A stretch of 64,000 nt of DNA, taken from Cryptomeria japonica (Eukaryota; Streptophyta; Pinopsida; Cupressales; Cupressaceae). This document shows positions 24,004-36,190 of this stretch, piece after piece. The notes beneath the pieces were generated by a model. It ran no database searches. It saw only the letters and a program-made list of their open reading frames with translations, and had not been told where the DNA came from. Made by a program: the position numbers and the translations under genes. The DNA lies in assembly GCF_030272615.1 (NCBI RefSeq), contig NC_081415.1:627195740-627259739 (forward strand). The letters are read 5' to 3'. Position 1 is the stretch's first letter. Each line of letters opens with the position of its first letter.

Positions 24004-25338
24004 TGTTGGACATTGTTGCTGCTAGGATATGTTGTTGTCATTGATGTCAATATATTCCTATGTTTTGGTATTCCAGTAATTGCAAAGGGTTTATCTGGTT
24101 GATTTATCTATTTGATATGCTAGAGATGCTTGATTCAGTATTAGTTTCATGATGCTAAGTGATAATTTGATTGAGTTATGGATTTCGGTATGAGGATTGG
24201 TTTTTCGGTGTTCAATGTTGTAGTGTTTTGATATTTGATCCATTGTGCTTTGGAATGATTATATCTTGAGTTGTGGATTTGGGAGAGTGTTTAGGATGTT
24301 CATGTGTATCTACAATTCAGATGGTTCATGATTTGGTGCTCTGCAAGTTATCTTTCTAGTCCCAGTTGCCCATGTTTGATTGTTCTTGAGTATTAGCATC
24401 TCGATCGATGGAGATTGGATTAAGTGGTGTTGGTGCAGCTATTGCAGATGGTACCAGCATGCTTGTTGGTGTTTCCTAATTGTGCCCTATTTTTTTCTGG
24501 TCCGCATTGATAATTGTGCATGTTATTGAAGATCTAATGGGTTTGGTGATGTTCTTCGTGTTATGCAACATTTTTAGTGGTGTAGCATGTTGCGGATGAT
24601 CTTGGTGATATTTTTGGTGGCATTGTGTGTTTGATGATTTGATTTGGGTCCATGCTATGTCGACAATGACATTGGAAAGGTCTGGAGGTTGATTTATGTA
24701 TCGTGTGATTTAATTTTTTAATTAGGTCTTGAGAGTTGAGCCGACCTTGTTGTCAAGGTTGATGATTTGTATAAATGGGTGTCATATTCATTAATATGTA
24801 GATCGATGGTTGTTAGAGGTTGTGTTTGCATTATCAGAGAGTGATGTAAGTGTGAATAAGTGAATTCATCTTTTAGTGTAAAGTGTTGAGTAGAGAGTGT
24901 TGCAAGGTAGACAAATGTGCTTAATTGGAACTACCATTAGGCATTTAGAGATGCTATTCTTTCAATTGATATAAACCAGATTGTTGTCTGAATGTTATTG
25001 TAAGGTAGTGAACCTTCCTTGAGGGTTTTAGCCTTACAGGCTATCATATTTTGAGTAGTAAGATCTAGGAAATGTGCCTGAATGCATGTGCATTCCCCAT
25101 TGTAATATTTACACATACTAATATAGAGTATCATCTTATTATGGGCAGGTTCCCACCATGGTTTTTCCCTTAACCGGGTTTTCCATGTCAAAATCTTGGT
25201 TTTATGTGTGTTGTTGTTATTGTGCCTATCTTTATTCTTGTTGCAGTTGATCAGATCTAAGATTATGCTTAATTTGTTTAATCCAGTGAAAACTGATTAA
25301 CCACCCCTCTCAATTTTCCTGCGTTGTTGTTGCCAACA
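24004..25338 (+). repeat. Element C 5' LTR
   Basis: 1,335 bp, TGTTGG...CCAACA. Long form that contains a segment (about 24,090-24,235) missing from the two D LTRs but present in the C 3' LTR. Contains GCCGAC/TATAAAT and a short C4 tract before the primer-binding site. Confidence 0.92.
24740..24776 (+). promoter_or_regulatory. LTR promoter of C (5' copy): GCCGAC plus TATA
   Basis: GCCGAC at 24,740-24,745 and TATAAAT at 24,770-24,776. Confidence 0.55.
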
Positions 25339-25340
25339 AT

Positions 25341-25357
25341 TGGTATTAGAGCTAGAT
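25341..25357 (+). promoter_or_regulatory. Element C primer-binding site
   Basis: TGGTATTAGAGCTAGAT, initiator tRNA-Met complement with one change in 12, two bases after the LTR. Confidence 0.85.
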
Positions 25358-25394
25358 CCTCCGGAAGAATCTTGACTGCTTGAGGAGATCTGAG

Positions 25395-28300
25395 ATGGAA
25401 ACCTCTGTTTTCAAGGAAGAGAGTCCAAGATTTGATGGAAATAATTATAGTGTATGGAAGGAATAGATGGAGTGTCATTTGAAGTGTCTTGGAGATGATT
25501 ATTGGAAAATTACAAAGAATACCTACAATGTTCCTCAGAATGGACCGGCTACTGCAAGTGAGATCAAGGATGTTGAACATAACATAAGAGCTAAAGAAGC
25601 ATTGTTAAGTGCCCTAACCAATTCAGATGTGACTAATGTGATGGGATAGAAGACTATACATGAGATCTGGGAAAAGTTGGAGATCTTGTATGAAGGAGAT
25701 AAACATGTCAAAGTTGCTAAATTGTAGAGTTTGAAAGGAAAGTATGATATGTTTAAGATGGGAGAAGATGAGAAAATAACATCCTTTATGGATAAAGTGA
25801 ATGAACTTATCATGAACATCAAATGTGTCGGTGGAACTCTTGAAGAAGATAAGATTCTTTCCTCCTGCTTACAAATCTAAAGTTGTTGCTATTAATGAGA
25901 TCCAGATTGTGACCTCAGTGACAAGAGACATACTGGTTGGAAAGCTTGATGCTTTTGAGTTGAGTGAATTTGGAGAATCACATGGTAAATTTGAGACTGC
26001 ATTTAAAGCCTCTGTATCCGTAAAGTAGAAGTATGATCTGGGAGAAAGTTTATCTAGGGTTTCCAAATATAAAAGAGAAATGAGAGAGATGTAATAATAG
26101 GAAAGAGAGTTGGATGAGCTTGAAGCACTTATTGCTTGGAGATTTCCTAAGGGAGCTAATAAGCATGATGGAAAGTTACCTTTTAAATGTTTCTCTTGTA
26201 ATAAGATAGGACATTTTGCTTCTTGGTGTCCTAAAAGGATGTCAAAGTATGGTAGGCATGATAAGCATGATAGATATGAGAAGCATGACAGATATGATAA
26301 GCCTTAGAAGTCTAACCGGAAGTTTAGATATAAGAAGAAATGTTATTATCCTAATGATGAAGGTGTGACAGATGAAGAGTCTGAGAATAGGAATTCAAAA
26401 GATGGTAAGCATAATACTAATGATGTCTTATATATTAAAGGTTTGAAGCATAATCTTTAGAGTGTTGGACAAATGGTTGATGAGGCATATGATTTGCAAC
26501 TCAAGAATGGTAAATGCAATATTTTAAATGCCTCTGGTATAGAGATTACATCAGGAACTAAGACTAAAGGTAATATCTTTCATTTGAATGTAGGTGAGAA
26601 ATGTTGTTTGATTGCTCAGATAGATGAAAGTTGTTTGTGACATAGAAGAATATGTCATGTTAATTTTTATTACATGATAAGGATAAGTTCTACTCAAGTT
26701 GTTAAAGATTTTCTTAAAATTGTGAATCCTTCTAATCTGGTATGTAAAGAATGTTAGTTGGGAAAGAAAACAATAATTTCATTTAAAAGTAAGTTGTATA
26801 CATCTAATGGATTGTTAGATCTTGTGCATATTGATTTGTGTGGTCCTACAAGAGTGAGAAGTATGCAGGGTGACAGGTATTTCATGTTGTTGATTGATAA
26901 TTATTCTTGAATGATGTGGATTACCTTTCTAAGGGAGAAATCAAAAGAACTGGATAAATTCAAGATACTCAAAGCTAAGGTGGAGACAAAGACATGATTG
27001 AAGCTGAAATTTTTGAGTCCTAATAGAGGAGGAGACTTCCCATCTGGTGAGTTTGATTGATTTTGTGACAAGAATGAAATTATAAGACAATTATCTTCTC
27101 CTAGTACCCCTCAGTGGAATGGAGTTGTTGAAAGGAAGAACAGAACTATTTTGGATGCTACTAGGACTATTTTGATTGAAGGGAATGTTCTGTAGACTTT
27201 TTGGAGAGAAGTTGTTAGTACTATTGTATACTCACTCAACTAAGTGCATATAAAAGGTGATTCTGGTAAGAATCCTTATGAGCTATGGTTTAGTCATGTT
27301 CCTATAGTTAGATATTTTAGAATTTTTGAAAGCAAATGTTATATCAAAAGAGATGAGGATATAGGAAAATTTGATGCAAGATGTGATGAAGGAATCTTCT
27401 TGGAATATTCTACTAAGAGAATAAGAGGTTGAAGAAGATAGTGGAAAGTGCAAATGTGAAGGTTGATGAATGTTAGGAGAAGCATACCAAAGCATGCGGA
27501 AATGAGCTTGATGATCAAGATGTTATTTCAAAGAAAATACCTACTGAGATCCTTAACCAAAATGATTTGGTAGAGATAGTTAATCCAGATATCGTTGTTG
27601 CCAGTGAAGAAGTTCAAGAACCCAAGAATTAGAATAATCATAATACTTTGAGGTATGTAAGATTAAATCATTTAGAAAATCATATTATTGGTGATAAAAA
27701 TAAAGGTGTGATGACTAGGAAAAGCATTCTTGCTGAAGAGATATGTCTGATTTTCAAGATTGAACCTAAATATGTTGCTAAAGCTTGTAAAGATGAGAAT
27801 TGGATGAGAGATATGGAAGAAGAGTTGAATCAGATTGAGAAGAACAATACATGGGAACTTGTTCCAAGACCTAAGGACAAGAATGTGATTGGTACAAAAT
27901 GGGTGTTCCAGAAAAAATTGAATGAATCTGGTGAAGTGGTAAGAAACAAAGCAAGATTGGTATATAAGGGTTATTAATAGATAGAAGCAATTGATTATGA
28001 GGAGACTTTTTCTCTAGTAGCTATAATTGAAGTTGTTAGATTACTTTTTACATATGTTGCTTATAATAATTTCAAGGTATATCAAATGGATGTAAAGTCA
28101 GCCTTTTTGAATGGTGATTTGGAAGAAGAAATCTACATTGAGCAATCAGATGGATTTTCATTATCAGATGAAAGAGATATGGTATGCAAATTGAAGAAAG
28201 CACTGTATGGACTCAAACAAGCCCCTAGAGCCTGGCATGCTAGATTGGACAGGTATTTGATGAAGTTGGGATTATGGAAAGGTATTGTTGATAGTAACTT

Positions 28301-29297
28301 ATACTTTAAGGTTGATAATGATAACATTTTAATTGTTAAAGTTTTTGTTGATGACATTATTTTTGGAAGAGATGGTGATTTGAGTAAGAAATTTGCTGAT
28401 GATATGCAAAAAGAGTTTGAGATGTCTATGATAGGTGAGATGAAATCTATCTTAGGATTGCAAATTACACAGATTGATAAAGGCATTTTTATTTCTCAAT
28501 CTAAGTATGTGAAGGAATTGTTGAAGAAGTTTGGGTTAGCTGATTCCAAACCTATTGGAACTCCTATGGTGACTGGATGCAAGTTGTCTAAGCATGATGA
28601 ATCTCAAAAAGTTAATCAGATCATGTATAGATCTATGGCTGTTGGACTGCTATACTTGACTCAGACTAGACCATATATTATGCATGTTGTTTGTCTTTGT
28701 GCAATATTTCAAGTTGATCCTAAAGAAAGTCATGTTATTATTGTGAAGAGGATTTTTAGATACTTGAAGGGGACAATTGACTATGGTTTGTGGTATCCGA
28801 AGAATTATGATTTCATGTTATGTGCTTATAATGATGCTGATTGGGCAGGTGATGTTGATGACTGGAAGATAAGTACCGGTGGAGCATTATTTTTGGGAAA
28901 GAAGTTAGTTTCATGGGAAAGTAAGAAGCAAGATGATATTTCTCTGTCTACTGCAGAAGCTAAATATTTTGTTGTTGCTAGCAACTATACTCAGATAGTT
29001 TAGATGAAGCATATGTTGAAGTAAATTAGAGTTATTTATGATGAGCCTACTGTTATATATTGTGACAATTCAAGTGTTATTAATATTTCCAAGAATCTTG
29101 TACTACATTCTAAAACAAAGCATATATCAATTAAGTATAATTTCTTGAGGGAGAAAGTCAATGATGAAGAAGTCAAATTGGAATATGTATCTACAAAGGA
29201 TCAAATTACAAATATATTCACTAAGCCTTTGCCTGCAAATACATTTGTATATCTGAGAGACAAGTTAGGGGTTCCTGCCCCTTCTGATGTGAACTAG
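25395..29297 (+). pseudogene. Element C gag-pol polyprotein, degenerate with a protease deletion
   Basis: Copia polyprotein starting METSVFKEESP at 25,395 and ending with TAG at 29,295. The gag zinc knuckle CFSCNKIGHFASWC is intact. At about 26,403 the sequence jumps from the gag tail into GKHNTNDV, skipping the stretch that in D holds the protease active site; the catalytic D-S-G is deleted. Integrase keeps HIDLCG but has LSPNRGG, so the second aspartate is asparagine. RT (27,640-28,560) keeps VDDIIFG, and RNase H is readable to about 29,250. Stops at 25,464, 25,647, 25,726, 26,093, 26,458 and others. RT-RNase H stays open for 305 codons (28,086-29,003). Confidence 0.93.
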
Positions 29298-29374
29298 ATG
29301 CATTGAGAAGCATCAATCCGGTGGACTTTATAGTCTTATCTTCTTATCCAAATTGATGAGTGGGTGTTGCTACT
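29298..29374 (+). other. Element C 3' noncoding region, first part
   Basis: Short stretch after the stop codon; the rest continues at 36,694 after D. The last five bases, CTACT (29,370-29,374), are D's left TSD. Confidence 0.85.
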
Positions 29375-30566
29375 TGTTGGATATTTGCTGCTAGGATATG
29401 TTGTTATCATTAATATCAACATATTCCTATCTTTCGGTGTTTCAATGACTGCAGTGAGTTAAGTTGGTATTTGACACGCTAAGCTCTAGTATGATCATAT
29501 CTTTGGTTGCAGATTTGGGAGAGTACTTGGGATGTTCATGTGTATCTTCAATTTAGATGGTTCGTGATTTGGTTCTATACAACTTCTCTTTCTTGTCTGA
29601 GTTGTTGTTGTTGAGTGTTCTTGAGTGTTAGCGTGTTGATCGATGAAGATTTGATTAAGTGGTGTTGGTGCAACTATTGCAGATGGTTCTAACATTCTTG
29701 TTGGTGTTTTCTATTCGCGTCCTCTTTGTTTTGGTGGTCTGCATTGATCATTGTGCGTGTTATAGAGGATCTTATGGGTTCAGTGATATTCTTCATGTTA
29801 TGCGATATTTTCGATGGTGTAACATGTTGCGATTGATCTTGGTGAGATTTCTAGTGGTGTTGTATGTTCAAGGATTTGATTTGGGTCCATTATATGTTGT
29901 CTATGGAGTTGTATTATTCTGGTGGTTGATTTTTGTATCGTGTGATGTAATTTTGTAACTAGGTCTTGAGCATTGAGTCGACCTTGTAGTCAAGGTCGAT
30001 GATATGTATAAATAGGTGTTATATTCATGTAATTTGGGTATGGGTGTTGTGTTTGCATTATCAGAGAGTGTTGTATGTGCGAATAAGTGAATTCATCTTT
30101 TGATGTGGTGTATTGAGCAAAGAGTGTTGCAAAGAAGATAAATGTGCTTAACTGGAATTGCCATCAAGCATTAAGAGATGTTATTCTTTCATTTCATATT
30201 AACTAGATTGTAGTTTGAATATTATTGTAAGATAGTGAACCTTCCCTGAGGGTTGGAACCTTCTAGGTCATTATATTTTGAGCAGTGAGCTCTAGGTAGT
30301 GTGCCTGAATGCATGTTCATTCCCCATTTTAATATTTACACATACTACTGTAGAGTACCATCTTATTGTGGGTAGTTCCCACCATGGTTTTTCCCTTAAC
30401 TAGGTTTCCCACATCAAAATCTTGGTGTTATGTGTGTTGTTGTTATTATGTTCATTTGTGCTCTTATTTCTATTGATAGGATTTGAGGTATTGCTTAAAT
30501 TGTTTAATCCGATGAAAACTGATTCACCCCCCACCTCTCAATTTTCCTTCATTGTTGTTGCCAACA
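29375..30566 (+). repeat. Element D 5' LTR
   Basis: 1,192 bp, TGTTGG...CCAACA. Short form shared with 35,117-36,693. A perfect dyad TCGACCTT/AAGGTCGA lies at 29,978-29,999 just before TATAAATAG. Confidence 0.92.
29977..30015 (+). promoter_or_regulatory. LTR promoter of D (5' copy): GTCGAC plus TATA
   Basis: GTCGAC at 29,977-29,982 and TATAAATAG at 30,007-30,015; the hexamer is part of a 22-bp dyad. Confidence 0.55.
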
Positions 30567-30568
30567 AT

Positions 30569-30585
30569 TGGTATCAGAACTAGAT
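30569..30585 (+). promoter_or_regulatory. Element D primer-binding site
   Basis: TGGTATCAGAACTAGAT; initiator tRNA-Met complement with one change in 12. Confidence 0.85.
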
Positions 30586-30622
30586 CCTCCAGAAGAAGCT
30601 TGACCGCTTGAGGAGAATCGAG

Positions 30623-33600
30623 ATGACAACCTATGTGTTCAAGAAAGAGAATCTGAGATTTGATGGAAACAATTATACTATATGGAAGGACCAAATGGAG
30701 TGTCACTTGAAGTGTCTTGGAGATGATTATTAGAAGATTACAAAGAATACTTACAATATTCCTCAAAATGGTCTGGTTGTTGCTGCTAAAATCAAGGATC
30801 TTGATCGCAACGTAAGAGCTAAGGAACCATTGCTGAGTGAATTGACTAATTTAGAGATGACTAATGTCATGGGATTGCATACTACACATCAGATCTAGAA
30901 AATATTAGAGACCTTGTATGAAGGAGATGCACAAGTTAATGTTGCTAAGTTGCAGAGTTTGAAAGGAAAGTATGAGACGTTGAACATGGGAGAAGATGAG
31001 AACATAATATCCTTTATGGCTAAAGTGAATGAACTTGTCATGAAAATTAGATGTGTCAGTGGAACCTTTGAAGAAGATGAGATTGTTGCTATTGATGAGA
31101 TCCAGACTGTGACTAATGTGGCAAGAGATATGTTGATTGGAAAGTTTGTTGCTTTTGAGTTGATTGAATTTGGAGAATTACATGGCAAAATTGAGACTAC
31201 ATTTAAAGCCTCTATATCTGTGAAGCAGAATTATGATCCGAGAGAGAGTTCATCTAAGGTTTCCAAATATGAAAGAGAAATGAGAGAAATGGAAGAACAA
31301 GAGAGAGTTGGATGATCTTGAGCACTTATTGCTTGAAGATTTCTTAAGGGAGCTAGTAAGTATGATGGAAAGTTACCTTTGAAATGTTTCTCTTATAATA
31401 AGATGGGATATTTTTCTTCTAGGTGTCTTGAAGGAATGTTAAGGTATGATAAGCATGATAAATATGATAGATCTGATAAGAGGATAGATATGAGAAGCAT
31501 GATAATTATGATAAGCCCTATAAGCCTAACCAGAAGTACAGGTATCAAAAGAGATGTTATTATTCTATTAATGAAGATGTGACAGATGAAGAGTTTGAGA
31601 ATGCGAATTCAGAAGATGAATTTGTATTTATTCCTATCAAGGAAGATGATATGGTACCAGTGAATTCTACAAGATGCATTGTTGAGTAGAAAGCTTTGGA
31701 TGCTAAGATTGAAGAGAAAGATGAATGAGTAATTGACATTGGTTGTTCACATCATATGATAGGTGATAAAAGAAAATTTGTGAATATGGAGAGGTATGAT
31801 GGTGGCATAGTGAGATTTGGAGATGATAAAGCTTGTGTGATTCATGGTAGAGGTTCTATTTCTTTTGATGGTAAGCATAATATTGATGATATCTTATATG
31901 TTGAAGGATTGAAGCATAATCTTTTGAGTCTTGGATAGATGGTTGACAAGGGATATGATTTGCAATTCAAGAATGGTAAATGCAAGATTCTAAATGCCTC
32001 TGGTATAGATATTGAATTAGGGACTAAGACTAAAGGTCATATCTTTCACTTGAATGCCGGTGAGAAAAGTTGTTTGATTACTCAAATAGATGAAAGTTGC
32101 TTGTGGCATAGAAGGATGTGTCATGTTAATTTTGACTTCATGATAAGGATAAGCTCTATGCAAGCTGTAAGGGATCTACCTAAGATTGTGAAGCCTTCTA
32201 ATCTAGTATGTAAAGAATGTCAATTGGGAAAGCAAACAAGAAATTCATTTAAAAGTAATTTGTATACATCTAATGATTTGGACCTTGTGCATACTGATTT
32301 GTGTGGTCCTACAAGAGTGAGAAGCATGCAGGGTGACAGATATTTTATGTTGATGATTGATGACTGCTCTAGAATGATGTGGGTTACCTTTCTAAGGGAG
32401 AAATTAGAAGCATTGGAGAAATTCAAGATATTCAAAGCTAAGGTGGAGACAGAAATAAGGTTGAAGCTGAAGTGCTTGAGATCTAACAGAGGGGGAGAAT
32501 TAACATATGGTGAGTTTGATTCATTTTGTGAGAGGAATGGAATTAGAAGACAGTTATCTACTCCTAGAACCCCTCAATAGAATGATGTTGTTGAAAGGAA
32601 GAACATACCCACCTTGGATGTTGTTAGGACTATGTTGATTAAAGGAAATCTTGCAGAGGCCTTTTGGAGAGAAGTTCTTAACACTATTGTTTACACATTC
32701 AACTGGATGCATATAAAAGGTGATTCTAGTAAGACTCCTTATGAGCTATGGTTTGTTCATGTTCCTACAGTTAGATATTTCAGAGATTTTGGAAGCAAAT
32801 GTTATATCAAAAGAGATAAGGATATAGGAAAGTTTGATGCAAGATATTTTCTTGGGTTATTCTACTAAGAGCAAAGCCTAGTGGTGTTAGAATAAGAGGC
32901 TAAAGAAGGTAGTGGAAAGTGAAAATGTTAAGGTTGATGAATGTCATGGGAAGCAAGTCAGAGCATGTGGATATGAGTTTGATGATCAAGATTTTATTTC
33001 AAAGCCTAAGCAAATTGAGATCTTAAAGCAAAATGATCTGATAGAGATAGTTAATCTAGATATTGTTGTTGTCGGTGAAGAAGTTCAAGAGTCTAACAAT
33101 TAGAACAATCAGAAGACTCTGAGGTATGTGAAATTGAATCATTCATAAAATCAGATTATTGGTGACAAAAATAAAGGTGTGATGACTAGGAGATAGATTG
33201 TTGCTGAAGAGATATGTTTGATTTCCAAGATTGAACCTAAAGATGTTGTAGAAGCATGTAAAGATGAGAATTGGATAAAATCAATGGAAGAAGAGTTGAA
33301 TCAGATTGAGAAGAATAACATATGGGAGCTTGTTTTGAGACCTAAAGACAAGAATGTGATTGGCACTAAATGGGTGTTCCAGAATAAACTGAATGAAGTG
33401 GTTAGAAATAAAGCAATATTGGTATATAAGGCATGTTCTCAGATGGAAGGAATTGATTATGAGGAGACTTTTTCTCTAGTAGCTAGAATTGAATCTCTTA
33501 GATTACTTCTTGCATATGTTGCTTATAAGAGTTTCAAGGTATATCAAATGGATGTTAAGTTGGCCTTTTTGAATGGTGATTTGGAAGAGGAAGTCTACAT

Positions 33601-34759
33601 TGAGCAACCAGATGGTTTTTCATTATTAGACGAAGGAGACATGGTATGCAAACTGAAGAAATCACTATATGGAATAAAAAAAGCCCCTAGAGCTTAGTAT
33701 GCTAGATTGGACATGTATTTGATGAAGTTGGGATTCTATAAAGGTACTATTGATAGTAACTTATAATTTAAGGTTGATAATGATAACATTTTAATTGTTG
33801 AATTTTTTGTTGATGACTTTATTTTTGGAGGAGATGATGGTTTGAGTATGAATTTTGTTGATGATATGCAAAAGAAGTTTAAAATTTCTATGATAGCTGA
33901 GATGAAATTCTTCTTAGGATTGCAGATTACACAAATTGACAAAGGCATTTTCATTTCTCAAGCTAAGTATATGAAGGAATTGTTGAAGAAGTGTGGGTTA
34001 GATTACTCTAAACCTGTTGGAACTCCTATGGTGACTGGATGCAAGTTGTCCAAGCATGATGAATCTCATAAAGTTAATTAGACTTTGTATATATCTATGG
34101 TTGGTGGATTGTTATACTTGACTCAAACTAGACCGGATATTATGCATGTTGTTTGTCTTTGTGCTAGATTTCAAGCTAATCGTAAAGAGAGTCATGTTAC
34201 TATTGTGAAGAGGATTTTCAAATACTTGAAGGGGACAGTTGACTATGGTTTATGGTATCTAAAGAATGATGATTTCATGTTATGTGCCTATACTAATGCT
34301 AATTGGGTTGGTGATGTTGATGACCAGAAGAGAACTACCAGTGGAGCTTTATTTTGGGGAAAGAAATTGGTTTCATGGTCCAGTAAGAAACAATATGCTA
34401 TATCTCTATCTACTGCAGAAGTTGAATACATTGTTGCTACTAGCAACTGTACTCAGGTAGTTTGGATGAAGCAGATATTGAAGGATATTAGAGTTGTTTA
34501 TGATGAGCCTACTATTATATATTGTGATAATTCAAGTGCTATCAATATTTCCAATAATCTAGTACTACATTGTAAAACAAAGCATATATCAATTAAGTAT
34601 CATTTCTTGAGGGAGAAAGTTAGTGATGAAGAAGTCAGATAGGAGTATGTATCTACAAAGGATCAGATTGCAAATATCTTTACTAAGCCTTTGCCTATAG
34701 ATACATTTATATATTTGAGAGACAAATTAGGGGTCTCTTCCCCTCCTAATGAGAACTAG
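30623..34759 (+). pseudogene. Element D gag-pol polyprotein, degenerate
   Basis: Begins MTTYVFKKENL at 30,623; stop TAG at 34,757. The zinc knuckle is damaged (CFSYNKMGYFSSRC, C and H both to Y). The protease site reads D-I-G (31,735-31,743). Integrase (about 31,940-32,870) keeps HTDLCG, but the second aspartate is asparagine in LRSNRGG. RT (33,218-34,080) has VDDFIFGG, and RNase H is open to 34,642. A deletion at about 31,080 removes part of gag (EEDEIV joins directly to AIDEIQ). Stops at 30,729, 30,897, 31,687, 31,726, 31,936, 32,578, 33,694 and 34,078 and frameshifts near 31,313 and 32,850 are clear. Confidence 0.93.
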
Positions 34760-35116
34760 ATGCATTGTGATGCATCAATCCGGTGAAATCTAGAATCTTA
34801 TCTTCTTATCCGGATTGATGAGTTGGTGTTTCTACTTAGTCAGAGTAGTCAATGTGTGGTTTAGATGTTCATATTTGTCAGTTTATCCTAAAGGGGAGAG
34901 ATTATCTGGTAAAGGGGGGGAATAATAATGATTTGTATTCTATCTTGGGCATTGCTATCAAAGGGGGAGAGAAGCATATGAAAAAATGCCTTATCCTTGA
35001 AGTTTTGTGTGCATGATCTTAGGGGGAGTTTGTTGAAGATTGTTGGTGTTGATTTATTCCTTTGCATTGATTGTTTTTCACATTCATATGTTTCCATCAC
35101 TGCTAAAGGGGGAGAT
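34760..35116 (+). other. Element D 3' noncoding region with repeated polypurine motifs
   Basis: No coding sequence. Purine runs of the AAAGGGGGAG type occur at about 34,890, 34,911, 34,960 and 35,019; the last, 35,105-35,116, abuts the LTR and is the true polypurine tract. Confidence 0.8.
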
Positions 35117-35746
35117 TGTTGGATATTGTTGTTGCTAGGATATGTTGTTGTCATTGATGTCAACATATTCTTGTGTTTTAGTGTTTTGGTGTTTCGATGT
35201 TTCGGTGACTGTAGTAAGTTAAGTTGGTAGTCAACCTACTGAGCTCTGGTATGATCATATCTTTGGTTGCAGATTTGGAAGAGTGTTTGGGATATTCGTG
35301 TGTATCTTTAATTTAGATGTTTCATGATTTGGTGCTCCGCAAGTTATCTTTCTTGTCTGAGTTTCTATTGTTGAGTGTTGTTAAGTGTTGTTGAGTGTTA
35401 GCATGTTGATCGATGAAGATTTTATTAAGTGGTGTTGGTGCAGCTATTGCAGATGGTTCTAACATGCTTGTTGGTGTTTCATAATCATGTCATATTTATT
35501 TTTGTGGTATGCATTGATCATTGTGCACATTATTGAAGATCTTATGGGTCCGGTGATATTCTTCATGTTATGTGGTATTTTCAGTAGTGTAACATGTTGA
35601 GGTTGATCTTGGCAAGATTTCTAGTGGTGTTGCATATTAGAGGATTTGATTTGGGTCCATGATATGTCATCTATGGAATTGTATTAGTCTAGTGGTTGAT
35701 TTATGTATTGTGTGATGTAATTTCATAACTAGGTCTTGAGGGTTGA

Positions 35747-35785
35747 GCCGAACTTATAGTCAAGGTTGATGATCTATATAAATAG
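35747..35785 (+). promoter_or_regulatory. LTR promoter of D (3' copy)
   Basis: GCCGAA (one change from GCCGAC) at 35,747-35,752 and TATATAAATAG at 35,775-35,785. Confidence 0.5.
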
Positions 35786-35847
35786 GTGTTATATTCATTT
35801 AATTTGGGTATGGATGTTGTGTCTGCATTACTAGAGAGTGGTATATG

Positions 35848-36190
35848 TGTTACAAGCTAGGGTTGTCATTGCACCAAAAAATCGACCTGTCAATGCTCAA
35901 TACAACCACTAGACTTATAGAATCCACAGGAGGCTATTAACCATGTCGCGAATCTCTACGAGGGATGTTGGCCCACTGCCAACAATCCCCCTCCCAGTGT
36001 CACTCACCATAGCCTACATGATTTGAACCTATGACCAAGCTCTAATACCACTTGTTACAAGCTAGGGTTGTCATTGCGCCAAAACATCGACCTGTCAATG
36101 CCCAATACAACCACTAGACTTATAGAATCCACAGGAGGTTGTTAAACCATGTCGCAAATCTCCGTGAGGGATGTTGGCCCACTACCAATA
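35848..36190 (-). mobile_element. 343-bp TRIM/SMART-type mini LTR element
   Basis: Two direct repeats of 137 and 138 bp (35,848-35,984 and 36,053-36,190), each beginning TGTTACAAGC and ending CCAACA or CCAATA, differ at about 12 positions. Only 68 bp lie between them. On the minus strand these 68 bp hold an 18-nt primer-binding site (36,033-36,050, TGGTATTAGAGCTTGGTC) beside the right LTR and a polypurine tract (35,985-35,996, TGGGAGGGGGAT) beside the left LTR. Flanks are ATATG and GTATG, a probable decayed 5-bp TSD. It encodes nothing and must have used proteins from another element. Confidence 0.93.
36033..36050 (-). promoter_or_regulatory. TRIM primer-binding site
   Basis: Minus strand TGGTATTAGAGCTTGGTC; 11 of the first 12 bases match the initiator tRNA-Met complement. 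Confidence 0.85.

Noticed and set aside
36033-36050. A tRNA gene fragment
   Set aside because: It is the complement of a tRNA 3' end placed as a primer-binding site; no cloverleaf can be drawn.
35848-36190. Two separate tandem copies of an unknown 137-bp repeat, or a CRISPR-like repeat-spacer pair
   Set aside because: The spacer has an exact primer-binding site and polypurine tract at the correct ends, which identifies a TRIM.
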